NCBI RefSeq assembly: GCF_037975245.1
Contig: NC_092571.1
Span: 9,400,501-9,464,500 of the forward strand
DNA: 64,000 nucleotides
Source of the DNA: Apostichopus japonicus
Lineage: Eukaryota; Echinodermata; Holothuroidea; Aspidochirotida; Stichopodidae
Direction of reading: 5' to 3'
A program made the position numbers and the translations under genes. Positions 1 to 13,707 of this stretch are shown here, piece after piece. How positions within the stretch are numbered: the first letter of the stretch is position 1; each line of letters opens with the position of its first letter. Under the pieces are notes generated by a model. The model did not search any database, was not told where the DNA came from, and saw only the letters and a list, made by a program, of their open reading frames with translations.

Positions 1-179
1 TGATCGGTACCGCACATTCGATTGATCGGTACCGCACATTCGATTAATCGGTACCGCACATTCGATAGATCGGTACCGAACATTCGATTGATCAACACCG
101 CACATTCGATTGATCGGTATCGAACATTCGATTGATCGGTACCGCACATTTGATTCATCGGTACCGCACATTCGATTAA

Positions 180-3100
180 TCGGTACCGCACATTCGATTG
201 ATCGGTACCGATCATTCGATTGATCGGTACCGAACATTTGATTGATCGGTACCGAACATTCGATTGATCGGTACCGAAAATTCGATTGATCAATACCGCA
301 CATTCGATTGATCGGTACCGCACATTCGATTGATCGGTACCGCACATTCGATTGTTCGGTATCGCACATTAGTTGATCGGTACCGAACATTCGATTGATC
401 GGTACCGCACATTCGATTGATCGGTACCGCACATTCGATTGATCGGTACCGCACATTCGATTGATCGGTACCGCACATTCGACCGTTCGGTACCGCACAT
501 TCGATTGTTCGGTACCGCACATTCGATTGATCGGTATCGAACATTCGATTGATCGGTACCGCACATTCGACCGTTCGGTACCGCACATTCGATTGTTCGG
601 TACCGCACATTCGATTTTTCGGTATCGAACATTCGATTGATCGGTACCGCACATGCGATTGATCGGTACCGCACATTCGATTGATCGGTACCGAACATTC
701 GATTGATCGGTACCGCACATTGGATAGATCGGTATCGCACATTCGATTGATCGGTAACGCACATGCGATTGATCGGTACCGCACATTCGATTGATCGGTA
801 CCGAACATTCGATTGATCGGTACCGCACATTGGATAGATCGGTATCGCACATTCGATTGATCGGTAACGCACATATGATTGATCGGTACTGCACATTCGA
901 TTGATCGGTACAACACATTCGATTGATCGGTACCGCACATTCGATTGATCGGTACCGAACATTCGATTGATCGGTAACGCACATTCGATTGATCGGTACC
1001 GCACATTCGATTGATCGGTACCGAACATTCGATTGATCGGTACCGAACATTCGATTGATCGATACCGAACATTCGATTGATCGGTACCGAACATTCGATT
1101 GATCGGTACCGAACATTCGATTGATCGGTACCGAACATTCGATTAATCGGTACCGAACATTCGATTGATCGGTACCAAACATTCGATTGATCAATACCGC
1201 ACATTCGATTGATCGGTACCGAACATTCGATTGATCGGTACCGAACATTCGATTGATCAATACCGCACATTCGATTGATCTTTACCGCACATTCTATTAA
1301 TCGGTACCGCACATTCGATTGATCGGTACCGAACATTCGATTGATCAACACCGCACATTCGATTGATCGGTACCGCACATTCGATTGATCGGTACCGCAC
1401 ATTCGATTAATCGGTACCGCACATTCGATTGATCGGTACCGAACATTCGATTGATCAACACCGCACATTCGATTGATCGGTATCGAACATTCGATTGATC
1501 GGTACCGCACATTCGATTCATCGGTACCGCACATTCGATTAATCGGTACCGCACATTCGATTGATCGGTACCGAACATTCGATTGATCGGTACCGCACAT
1601 TCGATTGATCGGTACCGCACATTCGATTGATCAATACCGCACATTCGATTGATCGGTACCGCACATTTGATTGATCGGTACCGAACATTCGATTGATCGG
1701 TACCGCACATTCGATTGATCGGTACCGCACATTCGATTCATCGGTACGGTACCGAACATTCGATTGTTCGGTACCGCACATTCGATTGATCGGTACCACA
1801 CATTCGATTGATCGGTACCGCACATTCGATTGATCGGTACCGCACATTCGACTGTTCGGTACCGCACATTCGATTGATCGGTATCGAGCATTCGATTGAT
1901 CGGTACCGCACATTCGATTGATCGGTACCGCACATATGATTGATCGGTACCGCACATTCGATTGATCGGTACCGCACATTCGATTGATCGGTACCTAACA
2001 TTCGATTGATCGGTACCGAACATTCTATTGAACGGTACCGAACATTCGATTGATCGGTACCGAACATTCGATTGATCGGTACCGCACATTCGATTGATCA
2101 ATACCGCACATTCGATTGATCGGTACCGCACATTCGATTGATCGGTACCGAACATTCGATTGATCGGTACCGAACATTCGATTGATCAATACCGCACATT
2201 CGATTGATCGGTAACGAACATTCGATTGATCGGTAACGCACATTCGATTGATCGGTACCGAACATTCGATTGATCGGTACCGAACATTCGATTGATCGGT
2301 AACGCACATTCGATTGATCGGTACCGCACATTCGATTGATCGGTACCGAACATTCGATTGATCGGTACCGCACATTCGATTGATCGGTACCGATCATTCG
2401 ATTGATCGGTACCGAACATTCGATTGATCGGTACCGAACATTCGATTGATCGGTACCGAACATTCGATTGATCGGTACCGAAAATTCGATTGATCAATAC
2501 CGCACATTCGATTGATCGGTACCGCACATTCGATTGATCGGTACCGCACATTCGATTGTTCGGTATCGCACATTAGTTGATCGGTACCGAACATTCGATT
2601 GATCGGTACCGCACATTCGATTGATCGGTACCGCACATTCGATTGATCGGTACCGCACATTCGATTGATCGGTACCGCACATTTGACCGTTCGGTACCGC
2701 ACATTCGATTGTTCGGTACCGCACATTCGATTGATCGGTATCGAACATTCGATTGATCGGTACCGCACATTCGACCGTTCGGTACCGCACATTCGATTGT
2801 TCGGTACCGCACATTCGATTTTTCGGTATCGAACATTCGATTGATCGGTACCGCACATGCGATTGATCGGTACCGCACATTCGATTGATCGGTACCGAAC
2901 ATTCGATTGATCGCTACCGCACATTGGATAGATCGGTATCGCACATTCGATTGATCGGTAACGCACATGCGATTGATCGGTACCGCACATTCGATTGATC
3001 GGTACCGAACATTCGATTGATCGGTACCGCACATTGGATAGATCGGTATCGCACATTCGATTGATCGGTAACGCACATATGATTGATCGGTACTGCACAT

Positions 3101-3530
3101 TCGATTGATCGGTACAACACATTCGATTGATCGGTACCGCACATTCGATTGATCGGTACCGAACATTCGATTGATCGGTAACGCACATTCGATTGATCGG
3201 TACCGCACATTCGTTTGATCGGTACCGAACATTCGATTGATCGGTACCGAACATTCGAGTGATCGGTACCGAACATTCGATTGATCGGTACCGAACATTC
3301 GATTGATCGGTACCGAACATTCGATTGATCGGTACCGAACATTCGATTAATCGGTACCGAACATTCGATTGATCGGTACCAAACATTCGATTGATCAATA
3401 CCGCACATTCGATTGATCGGTACCGAACATTCGATTGATCGGTACCGAACATTCGATTGATCGGTACCGCACAATCGATTGATCGGTACCGAACATTCGA
3501 TTGATCGGTACCGAACATTCGATTAAACAA
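180..3530 (+). repeat. Segmental duplication inside satellite, period 2204 bp
   Basis: The variant pattern of units at about 180-1300 recurs at about 2384-3530 with a constant offset of 2204 bp. Examples are the CATTAGTTGATC junction, the CGACCGTTCGG variants and the TTGGATAGATCGG variants. 2204 is about 100 units. This is a recent block duplication, most simply by unequal exchange. Confidence 0.85.
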
Positions 3531-3900
3531 TACCGCACATTCGATTGATCTTTACCGCACATTCGATTAATCGGTACCGCACATTCGATTGATCGGTACC
3601 GAACATTCGATTGATCAACACCGCACATTCGATTGATCGGTACCGCACATTCGATTGATCGGTACCGCACATTCGATTAATCGGTACCGCACATTCGATT
3701 GATCGGTACCGAACATTCGATTGATCAACACCGCACATTCGATTGATCGGTATCGAACATTCGATTGATCGGTACCGCACATTTGATTCATCGGTACCGC
3801 ACATTCGATTAATCGGTACCGCACATTCGATTGATCGGTACCGAACATTCGATTGATCGGTACCGCACATTCGATTGATCGGTACCGCACATTCGATTGA

Positions 3901-6540
3901 TCAATACCGCACATTCGATTGATCGGTACCGAACATTCGATTGATCGGTACCGCACATTCGATTGATCGGTACCGAACATTCGATTGATCAACACCGCAC
4001 ATTCGATTGATCGGTATCGAACATTCGATTGATCGGTACCGCACATTCGATTCATCGGTACCGCACATTCGATTAATCGGTACCGCACATTCGATTGATC
4101 GGTACCGAACATTCGATTGATCGGTACCGCACATTCGATTGATCGGTACGGTACCGAACATTCGATTGTTCGGTACCGCACATTAGTTGATCGGTACCGC
4201 GCATTCGATTGATCGGTACCGCATATTCGATTCATCGGTACCGCACATTCGATTCATCGGTACCGCACATTCGATTGATCTGTACCGCACATTCGATTGA
4301 TCGGTACCGCACATTCGATTGATCGGTATCGAACATTCGATTGATCGGTACCGCACATTCGATTGATTGGTACCGCACATTCGATATATCGGTACCGAAC
4401 ATTCGATTGATCGGTACAGCACATTTGATTGATCGGTATCGCACATTCGATTGATCGGTACCGCACATATGATTGATCGGTACCGCACATTCGATTGATC
4501 GGTACCGCACATTCGATTGATCGGTACCGCATATTCGATTGATCGGTACCGAACATTCGATTGATCAATACCGCACATTCGATTGATCGGTACCGCACAT
4601 TCGATTGATCGGTACCGAACATTCGATTGATCGGTACCGAACATTCGATTGATCAATACCGCACATTCGATTGATCGGTAACGAACATTCGATTGATCGG
4701 TACCGCACATTCGATTGATCGGTACCGCACATTCGATTGATCGGTACCGAACATTCGATTGATCAATACCGCACATTCGATTGATCGGTACCGAACATTT
4801 GATTGATCGGTATCGCACATTAATCGGTACCGCACATATGATTGATCGGTACCGCACATTCGATTGATCGGTACCGCACATTCGATTGATCGGTACCGCA
4901 CATTCGATTGATCGGTACCGCACATTCGATTGATCGGTACCGCACATTCGATTGATCGGTACCGCACATTCGACCGTTCGGTACCGCACATTCGATTGAT
5001 CGGTACCGCACATTCGATTGATCGGTATCGAACATTCGATTGTTCGGTACCGCACATTCCATTGATCGGTATCGAACATTCGATTGATCGGTACCGCACA
5101 TTCGACCGTTCGGTACCGCACATTCGATTGTTCGGTACCGCACATTCGATTGATCGGTATCGAACATTCGATTGATCGGTACCGCACATGCGATTGATCG
5201 GTACCGCACATTCGATTGATCAATACCGCACATTCGATTGATCGGTACCGAACATTCGATTAATCGGTACCGCACATTCGATTGATCGGTACCGAACATT
5301 CGATTGATCAACACCGCACATTCGATTGATCGGTATCGAACATTCGATTGATCGGTACCGCACATTCGATTCATCGGTACCGCACATTCGATTAATCGGT
5401 ACCGCACATTCGATTGATCGGTACCGAACATTCGATTGATCGGTACCGCACATTCGATTGATCGGTACGGTACCGAACATTCGATTGTTCGGTACCGCAC
5501 ATTAGTTGATCGGTACCGCGCATTCGATTGATCGGTACCGCATATTCGATTCATCGGTACCGCACATTCGATTCATCGGTACCGCACATTCGATTGATCT
5601 GTACCGCACATTCGATTGATCGGTACCGCACATTCGATTGATCGGTATCGAACATTCGATTGATCGGTACCGCACATTCGATTGATTGGTACCGCACATT
5701 CGATATATCGGTACCGAACATTCGATTGATCGGTACCGCACATTTGATTGATCGGTATCGCACATTCGATTGATCGGTACCGCACATATGATTGATCGGT
5801 ACCGCACATTCGATTGATCGGTACCGCACATTCGATTGATCGGTACCGCATATTCGATTGATCGGTACCGAACATTCGATTGATCAATACCGCACATTCG
5901 ATTGATCGGTACCGCACATTCGATTGATCGGTACCGAACATTCGATTGATCGGTACCGAACATTCGATTGATCAATACCGCACATTCGATTGATCGGTAA
6001 CGAACATTCGATTGATCGGTACCGCACATTCGATTGATCGGTACCGCACATTCGATTGATCGGTACCGAACATTCGATTGATCAATACCGCACATTCGAT
6101 TGATCGGTACCGAACATTTGATTGATCGGTATCGCACATTAATCGGTACCGCACATATGATTGATCGGTACCGCACATTCGATTGATCGGTACCGCACAT
6201 TCGATTGATCGGTACCGCACATTCGATTGATCGGTACCGCACATTCGATTGATCGGTACCGCACATTCGATTGATCGGTACCGCACATTCGAATGTTCGG
6301 TACCGCACATTCGATTGATCGGTACCGCACATTCGATTGATCGGTATCGAACATTCGATTGTTCGGTACCGCACATTCAATTGATCGGTATCGAACATTC
6401 GATTGATCGGTACCGCACATTCGACCGTTCGGTACCGCACATTCGATTGTTCGGTACCGCACATTCGATTGATCGGTATCGAACATTCGATTGATCGGTA
6501 CCGCACATGCGATTGATCGGTACCGCACATTCGATTGATC
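3901..6540 (+). repeat. Segmental duplication inside satellite, period 1319 bp
   Basis: The blocks 3901-5220 and 5220-6540 carry the same ordered set of variant units, offset by 1319 bp (about 60 units). Shared landmarks include GGTACGGTACCGAACATT, CATTAGTTGATCGG and CACATTAATCGG. Only scattered single-base differences separate the two copies. Confidence 0.85.
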
Positions 6541-8930
6541 GCTACCGAACATTCGATTGATCGGTACCGCACATTGGATTGATCAGTATCGCACTCTCGA
6601 TTAATCGGTACCGCACATATGATTGATCGGTACCGCACATTCGATTGATCGGTACAACACATTCGATTGATCGGTACCGCACATTCGATTGATCGGTACC
6701 GAACATTCGATTGATCGGTAACGCACATTCGATTGATCGGTACCGCACATTCGTTTGATCGGTACCGAACATTCGATTGATCGGTAATGCACATTCGATT
6801 GATCGGTACCGAACATTCGATTGATCGGTACCGCACATTCGATTGATCGGTAACGAACATTCGATTGATCGGTACCGCACATTCGATTGATCGGTAACGA
6901 ACATTCGATTGATCGGTACCGCACATTCGATTGATCGGTACCGAACATTCGATTGATCAATACCGCACATTCGATTGATCGGTACCGCACATTCGATTGA
7001 TCGGTACCGAACATTCGATTGATCGGTACCGCACATTCGATTGATCGGTACCGCACATTCGATTCATCGGTACCGCACATTCGATTGATCGGTACCGCAC
7101 ATTCGATTGATCGGTACCGCACATTCGATTGTTCGGTACCGAACATTCGATTGTTCGGTACCGCACATTCGATTGATCGGTATCGAACATTCGATTGATC
7201 GGTACCGAACATTCGATTGATCTTTACCGCACATTCGATTAATCGGTACCGCACATTCGATTGATCGGTACCGAACATTCGATTGATCAATACCGCACAT
7301 TCGATTGATCGGTACCGCATTCGATTTATCGGTACCGCGCATTCGATTGATCGGTACCGCACATTCGTTTTATCGGTACCGCACATTCAATTAATCGGTA
7401 TCGCACATTCGATTTATCGGTACAGCACATTCGATTGATCGGTACCGCACATTCGATTGATCGGTCCCGCACACTCCATATATCGGTAAAGCACATTCGA
7501 TACATCGGCACCGAACATTCTATTGATCGGTACCGCACATTCTATTTATCGAAACTGCACATTCGTTTTATCGATACGGCACATTCGATTGATCGGTACC
7601 GCACATTCGATTGATCGGTACCGCACATTCGATTGATCGGTACCGCACATTCGACCGTTCGGTACCGCACATTCGATTGATCGGTACCGCACATTCGATT
7701 GATCGGTATCGAACATTCGATTGTTCGGTACCGCACATTCAATTGATCGGTATCGAACATTCGATTGATCGGTACCGCACATTCGACCGTTCGGTACCGC
7801 ACATTCGATTGTTCGGTACCGCACATTCGATTGATCGGTATCGAACATTCGATTGATCGGTACCGCACATGCGATTGATCGGTACCGCACATTCGATTGA
7901 TCGCTACCGAACATTCGATTGATCGGTACCGCACATTGGATTGATCAGTATCGCACTCTCGATTAATCGGTACCGCACATATGATTGATCGGTACCGCAC
8001 ATTCGATTGATCGGTACAACACATTCGATTGATCGGTACCGCACATTCGATTGATCGGTACCGAACATTCGATTGATCGGTAACGCACATTCGATTGATC
8101 GGTACCGCACATTCGTTTGATCGGTACCGAACATTCGATTGATCGGTAATGCACATTCGATTGATCGGTACCGAACATTCGATTGATCGGTACCGCACAT
8201 TCGATTGATCGGTAACGAACATTCGATTGATCGGTACCGCACATTCGATTGATCGGTAACGAACATTCGATTGATCGGTACCGCACATTCGATTGATCGG
8301 TACCGAACATTCGATTGATCAATACCGCACATTCGATTGATCGGTACCGCACATTCGATTGATCGGTACCGAACATTCGATTGATCGGTACCGCACATTC
8401 GATTGATCGGTACCGCACATTCGATTCATCGGTACCGCACATTCGATTGATCGGTACCGCACATTCGATTGATCGGTACCGCACATTCGATTGTTCGGTA
8501 ACGAACATTCGATTGTTCGGTACCGCACATTCGATTGATCGGTATCGAACATTCGATTGATCGGTACCGCACATTCGATTGATCTTTACCGCACATTCGA
8601 TTAATCGGTACCGCACATTCGATTGATCGGTACCGAACATTCGATTGATCAATACCGCACATTCGATTGATCGGTACCGCATTCGATTTATCGGTACCGC
8701 GCATTCGATTGATCGGTACCGCACATTCGTTTTATCGGTACCGCACATTCAATTAATCGGTATCGCACATTCGATTTATCGGTACAGCACATTCGATTGA
8801 TCGGTACCGCACATTCGATTGATCGGTCCCGCACACTCCATATATCGGTAAAGCACATTCGATACATCGGCACCGAACATTCTATTGATCGGTACCGCAC
8901 ATTCTATTTATCGAAACTGCATATTCGTTT
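6180..8930 (+). repeat. Segmental duplication inside satellite, period 1362 bp
   Basis: The block from about 6180 to 7540 repeats at about 7542 to 8930 with an offset of 1362 bp. It includes the unusual units GATCAGTATCGCACTCTCGA, CACACTCCATATATCGGT and TTTATCGAAACTGCA. It also shares its first part with the 1319-bp blocks, so the array has been rearranged more than once. Confidence 0.85.
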
Positions 8931-9785
8931 TATCGATACGGCACATTCGATTGATCGGTACCGCACATTCGATTGATCGGTCCCGCACATTCGATTGAAC
9001 GGTCACGCACATTCGGTTTATCAGTACCGCACATTCGATTTATAGGTACCGCACATTCTATTTATCGGCACCGCACATTCGATTGATTGGCTGGGCACAT
9101 ATACCATTAATCGGTACCGCACATTCGTTTTATCAGTATCGTAAATTCGATTTATCGGTACCGCACATTCGATTGATTGATACCGCACATTCGTTTAATC
9201 GGTACCGCCATTCGATTCATCGATACCGCACATTCCATATATCGGTACCGCACATTCGATTTATCAGTAGCGCACATTCAATTGATCGGTACTGCACATT
9301 TGTTTTATCGGTACAGCACATTCCATTTATCGGTACCGCACATTCCATTTATCGGTACCGCACATTCGATTGATCGGTACCGCCCATTCGCTTTTTCGGT
9401 ACCGCACATTCGATTGAAAGGTACCGCACATTCGATTAATCAAAACGGCATTTTCGATTTATTGGTACCGCTTATTCGATTGATCTGTATCGCACATTTA
9501 ATTTATCGGTAACGCACTTTCGATTTTTCGTTTACTCATATTAGATTTATCGGTACCGCACATTCGATTTATCGGTATCGTACAATCGATTTATCGGTAC
9601 CGCCCATTCGATTTATCGATACGGCACATTCGAATTATCGTTACCCCACATTCGAGTGATCGGTACCGCACATTCGTTTTATCGGCACCGCACATTCCAT
9701 TTAATGGTATTACACATTCTATTTAACGGTACCGCACATTCGATTTATCGGTACCGCACATTCGTTTTATCGGTACCGCACATTC

Positions 9786-10860
9786 CATTGTGCGGTACAT
9801 TCAAATCAAATGTGCAGTACCGTTAAATCGAATGTGCGGTATCGATCAATCGAATGTGCTGTGCCGTTAAATCGTTGTGCGGAACCGTTGCTTCGAATGT
9901 GCTGTACCGATCAATCGAATGTGCGGTACCGATTAATAGAAAGTGCGGTACCGGTAAATAGAATGAGCGGTACCGATCAATAGAATGTGCGGTACCGTTA
10001 AATCGAATGTGTGGTACCGTTTAATAAAATGTGCGGTGCCGTTAAATCGAATGTGCGGAACCGTTGCTTCGAATGTGCGGTACCGATCAATCGAATGTGC
10101 GGTACCGATCAATCAAATGTGCGGTACCGTTACTTCGAATGTGCTGTTCCGATGAATTGCCGCGGTACCGATCGATTGAATGTGCTGTACCGATCGATCG
10201 AAGGTGCGGTACTTATTAATAGAATGTGCGGTACTGTTAAGTCGAATGTTCAGTACCGTTAAATCGAATGTGTGGTACGATTAATCGAATGTGCGTTACC
10301 GATCAATCGAATGTGTGGTACCGATTAATGGAATGTGCGATACCATTAAATCGAATGTGCTGTACATTTAAATCAAATTTGCAGAACTGTTGAATAGAAA
10401 TGCGGTACCAATCAACATAATGTGCTGTACCTGTTAGTAGAATATGCTGTACCGTTAAATCGAATGTGCGGTACCGACTAATCGAATGTGCGGTGCCGTT
10501 AAATCGAATGTGCGGAACCGTTGCTTCGAATTTGCTGTACCGATCAATCGAATATGCGGTACCGATTAATAGAAAGTGCGGTACCGTTAAATAGACTGAG
10601 CGGTGCCGATCAATAGAATGTGGGGTACCGTTAAATCGATTGGCGGTACCGTTAAATAGAATATACGGTATCGATCAATCCAATGTGCGGTACCAATCAA
10701 TATAATGTGCAGTACCGATTAGTAGAATGTGCAGTACCGTTAAATCGAATGTGCGGTACCGATCAATCGAATAAGCGGTACCGTAAATCGAATTGGGCGG
10801 TATACCGTTACATAATTGTGCGGTACATTTAAATCGAATGCGATGTAATAACCGATGCAT
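9786..10860 (-). repeat. Inverted, diverged arm of the 22-bp satellite
   Basis: At about 9785 the units switch to the reverse complement (GAATGTGCGGTACCG with TTAAATC or ATCAATC). The junction reads ACCGCACATTCCATTGTGCG, a near-palindrome. Units here are much more diverged and vary in length, and the array fades out by 10860. This is the expected old edge of a satellite block, but with an orientation flip. Confidence 0.92.
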
Positions 10861-11979
10861 GCCTATATGATATGTACATTAAGATATTTAACGCGCGAAA
10901 AATGCGCGAAAAATGTTTATTTTAATTTTTCGGGCAAGTCGTTACAGCCCCCAAATAAAATTGGGTTCCTATACCTATTCACACTACCCACACGATAACA
11001 AACCCTCACATGCACTTCTCTCTATCTCTCACACACACAATTGTACTTTCATCACTGAGAATTTTGCGTAATTTTGACACGCCATATATTAATTTTGCTC
11101 CAGAGGCGTAACGATTTATTTGGGTAACCATGTGCCAATTACGTTTAATTCCAGATTGGCCCTCAGCAGAGCACACTAGCGTAATGAGATTGTGTTCTTA
11201 AACCTTCATGATGATATTAAACTCGTCACTTTTAAACGGAATGTACTGCGTGAACCGTTTTCTATAAGCACTGGGCCAGTAACACTACGGGGCTCGGTGT
11301 TTCGCCCCGTATCAACCACCTCAGGCCGGCCTTAAGCCGCTCATTTAGTTTGAGCACCTCGACAGGAATATCAAACGCAGGTTGTTGGCCAAAACGTTGC
11401 TTATACTGTTATAAGAAATTCTCAGTTTCGGTCAAGGTATATACAATGTAAGCGGTTTACATGTACTTATGCTATACGTTAACAAGGAACAACGCGCTCG
11501 TTGTTATATAACGGACAACCCCCACCCCCATAAGGAAGTCACTCAAGTTCTTAATTACGAGCTCGTGATCATTAGAGGCGGCTAAGGATCAGATCACAAG
11601 CTTGCTTTCAGATGACGAGGCTTTCTAATTCTCCCGGTTTTAGAACCTTACAAAGTTGGCCTTCCTTGGCCCACTAACAAAAGTTGTTTCTTAAGCAAGC
11701 ACGGATAGGAACGTAAGTATAGGCTTGAACCAAGCTAAACCATTTTCTTCACGGAAGCTTCATCAGTAATATAAGATTTAGAAGGCTATAGGGTCAATTT
11801 TAGTCGTTAATTTAACTCAAACAATGCAAATGGAAGTGTCTTGTATCTTTACAGGTGTAGCGCTGTTATTAACTTGAATTCACTTTTGGTAGCAAGGGAA
11901 AACCTGGCAGGTATTATGTAGAAGTTAATTTGTAACACAGTTTGGATAACTCGTTTACCATACTGCCACCTTTGAAGTA
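10861..11979. other. Non-coding flank of satellite
   Basis: No open frame with coding character, no tandem repeat and no recognisable RNA gene. There is a short poly-C/CA-rich stretch at about 11015-11040. I see nothing else to annotate. Confidence 0.5.
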
Positions 11980-12626
11980 CAAGGGCGGCGGAAGCACTTT
12001 TAATCTGGGGGGGGGGGCACCGACATCAAAGGGCACTTTGCAGAAATTCGATGGTACTGATGCAGCCTTATATTTAGTACCCTTTATAACTCTTATTGTA
12101 TTATCTTATTTGCGTATACACATCACTCCATCAACGCCCCCCCCCCCTCAAGGAAATTATGCACACTAGCACTGCAATATCCAATGTGCAAATTGGGAAA
12201 CAAGGAACAGGTTTTCTTTTGAGACAAGATGAGGTGATATCATGCTTGTTGCTAATGTAGGAATCTTCCGAATTAGAGTTTATATCTTGTCAATATCTTA
12301 ACAATTTTTTTCCATTCGAAATAGCTTTGAGTTTGACCCACAGATATTCATTAAAAGTCAGGGGCGTAGCCAGGATTTGCAAAGTTGTATGCACGACTAT
12401 CTGAGCGGAGCGCCACCATCAGTTGGCGCGGAGCGTACAAGAAATTTTTGGTTGTACAAACCCCTCAGATGGCTGGAAACGGCCCTTCCCGAGTGTACAT
12501 TCTGGTTCCCTGGCCTCTTGCTAACTTGAGACACCTAAATTTTTATGTAGAAAAAGGGCACATTTTTAACCTGAGGAAAAGTGGGGGGCACGTGCCCCCT
12601 GTGCCCCCTCGGTTCCGCCGCCCTTG
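11980..12626 (+). mobile_element. Non-autonomous hAT-like element (MITE), copy 1
   Basis: Bounded by terminal inverted repeats CAAGGGCGGCGGAA and TTCCGCCGCCCTTG. The flanking 8-bp direct repeats are TTGAAGTA at 11972-11979 and 12627-12634. An 8-bp target-site duplication is typical of the hAT superfamily. The 647-bp interior has no transposase. It contains homopolymer G and C runs, and from about 12360 a GCGTAGCCAGGATT segment leading into the GCGCCA hairpin core shared by other elements in this window. A closely similar copy lies at 46537-47181. Confidence 0.88.
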
Positions 12627-12898
12627 TTGAAGTATACTTAAGTACGCTTTTTCCATAATCTTCTGTATTTGTCGTTGTAGGAATTTGACCAATTAGAGAG
12701 TTGGCGGATTGAACAAACAACACATTAAGGAAATTATCACATGCACTATGAACAATCTCTCGCCGGATATATCGGTAGGTATGTTTACTCTTTGAATATT
12801 CTCCTTCATTTTATTTAATAAAGCTGAAATTAATGGAGAGCCAAAAATATATATATACAGGTGCGTATCCAGGGGGGGCGTTGGGGGCGCGCGCCCCC

Positions 12899-13035
12899 CG
12901 GGTAAGGAAAAGAGGAGCGAAAAAAACAGAAGAAAAAAGGGAAAAGGAGGGGGAAAAAAGAAAAGGAGGAGAGAAAGGAAAGGAAAAGAAAAAGAAAAAA
13001 GAGGGAAAAAGGAGAAAGGAGGGAGTAGAAGATAG
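12899..13035 (+). repeat. Homopurine tract
   Basis: About 135 bases of almost uninterrupted A and G on the + strand (GGAAAAGG, GAGGAGAGAAAGG and similar). The apparent open frames on both strands here are low-complexity Lys/Glu/Arg or Phe/Leu/Ser runs and are not genes. Upstream at about 12859 is an end-like motif, CAGGTGCGTATCCAGG, the inverse of the element end at 15821-15836. Confidence 0.85.
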
Positions 13036-13459
13036 CCAAGACCTCGGGAAGAGAAAGAGGAACAGTCATAGTTAAAGCGCTGATCCCAATTATATACACA
13101 GGGTAGCCAGTGACAGATCAAGGATTACGGAGGGGGTGTGCGCCTCACCCTACCCCTTACACCGACAACTCCATTTTTGACGTTTCCATTTTTCCTCTCT
13201 CACTAATGTATCTATATAAATACTATATATGGTCTATCATAACGCGCGTGTGTGTATGGAAGCCTTAAACAATTGTACAAATTGTAGTACAATTGTGCTA
13301 TATGGAACCAACTGTGGCTGGTCTTGAACTCGACCGAGTCGTCGGGGAACATGACGCATTTCGGGAAGGGGCGACCGCCCCCCCCCCCCGAGCAAATTTT
13401 CTTTATGACATCGCTAGTAATTTCAAAATAGACAATGCTTAGATGCAGCTTACAAGGCC

Positions 13460-13562
13460 TGGGAAGTGTCATTTCCAGCGATCTGAGAGGCATTTTCGGC
13501 CAAAATTTTTCTTGTACGCTTCGCGCCAACCCATGGTGGCGCTTCGCTTAGATAGTTTGCCT
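13460..13562 (-). repeat. Dispersed GCGCCA-hairpin repeat copy
   Basis: On the minus strand this reads TATCTAAGCGAAGCGCCACC, then ATGGGTTGGCGC, then GTACAAGAAAAATTTTGG and a GATCGCTGGAAATGACACTT tail. It is the same module found in eight other places in the window. The core GCGCCA-N8-TGGCGC can fold into a hairpin. The ends of this copy are not resolved. Confidence 0.75.
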
Positions 13563-13707
13563 ACAGGCTTCGCCCCTCCCTTGGCAATTACTCGCTACAC
13601 GCCTGTTCGAATTTGTAAAGCAAAGAGCAGATATAACATCACATCAGTGAGCATTGAAATGCATGTTCCACATGAACAGCCTCAAAAAAACTGTCTATGT
13701 GTGTAGT

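Larger units (their letters stand above)
1..9785 (+). repeat. 22-bp satellite array, forward orientation
   Basis: Roughly 440 head-to-tail copies of a 22-bp unit; 20 of its bases are GATCGGTACCGCACATTCGA, followed by TT. Variation is concentrated at a few positions (CGCACATT/CGAACATT, GGTACC/GGTATC, GATCGG/GATCAA). Each unit holds the palindrome CGGTACCG and three CpG dinucleotides, which is CpG-dense for an otherwise AT-rich window. Because 22 is not a multiple of 3, all three frames cycle through the same 22-residue peptide, so long open frames of up to 474 codons appear on the minus strand. These have no other coding signature and I do not treat them as genes. Copies are near-uniform up to about 8.9 kb and clearly more diverged from 8.9 to 9.8 kb. 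Confidence 0.97.

Noticed and set aside
290-8900. Long minus-strand open frames (up to 474 codons) with a 22-residue repeat (MCGTDQSNVRYRSIECAVPI...)
   Set aside because: The 22-bp DNA period forces a stop-free 22-residue cycle in several frames at once. There is no start context, no non-repeat domain and no splice signal, and the frames break at random variants.
1-9785. CRISPR array
   Set aside because: Units are directly contiguous with no unique spacers, in a eukaryotic context.
12693-13121. Phe/Leu/Ser-rich minus-strand frame of 142 codons
   Set aside because: It is the complement of the homopurine tract; low complexity without a domain.
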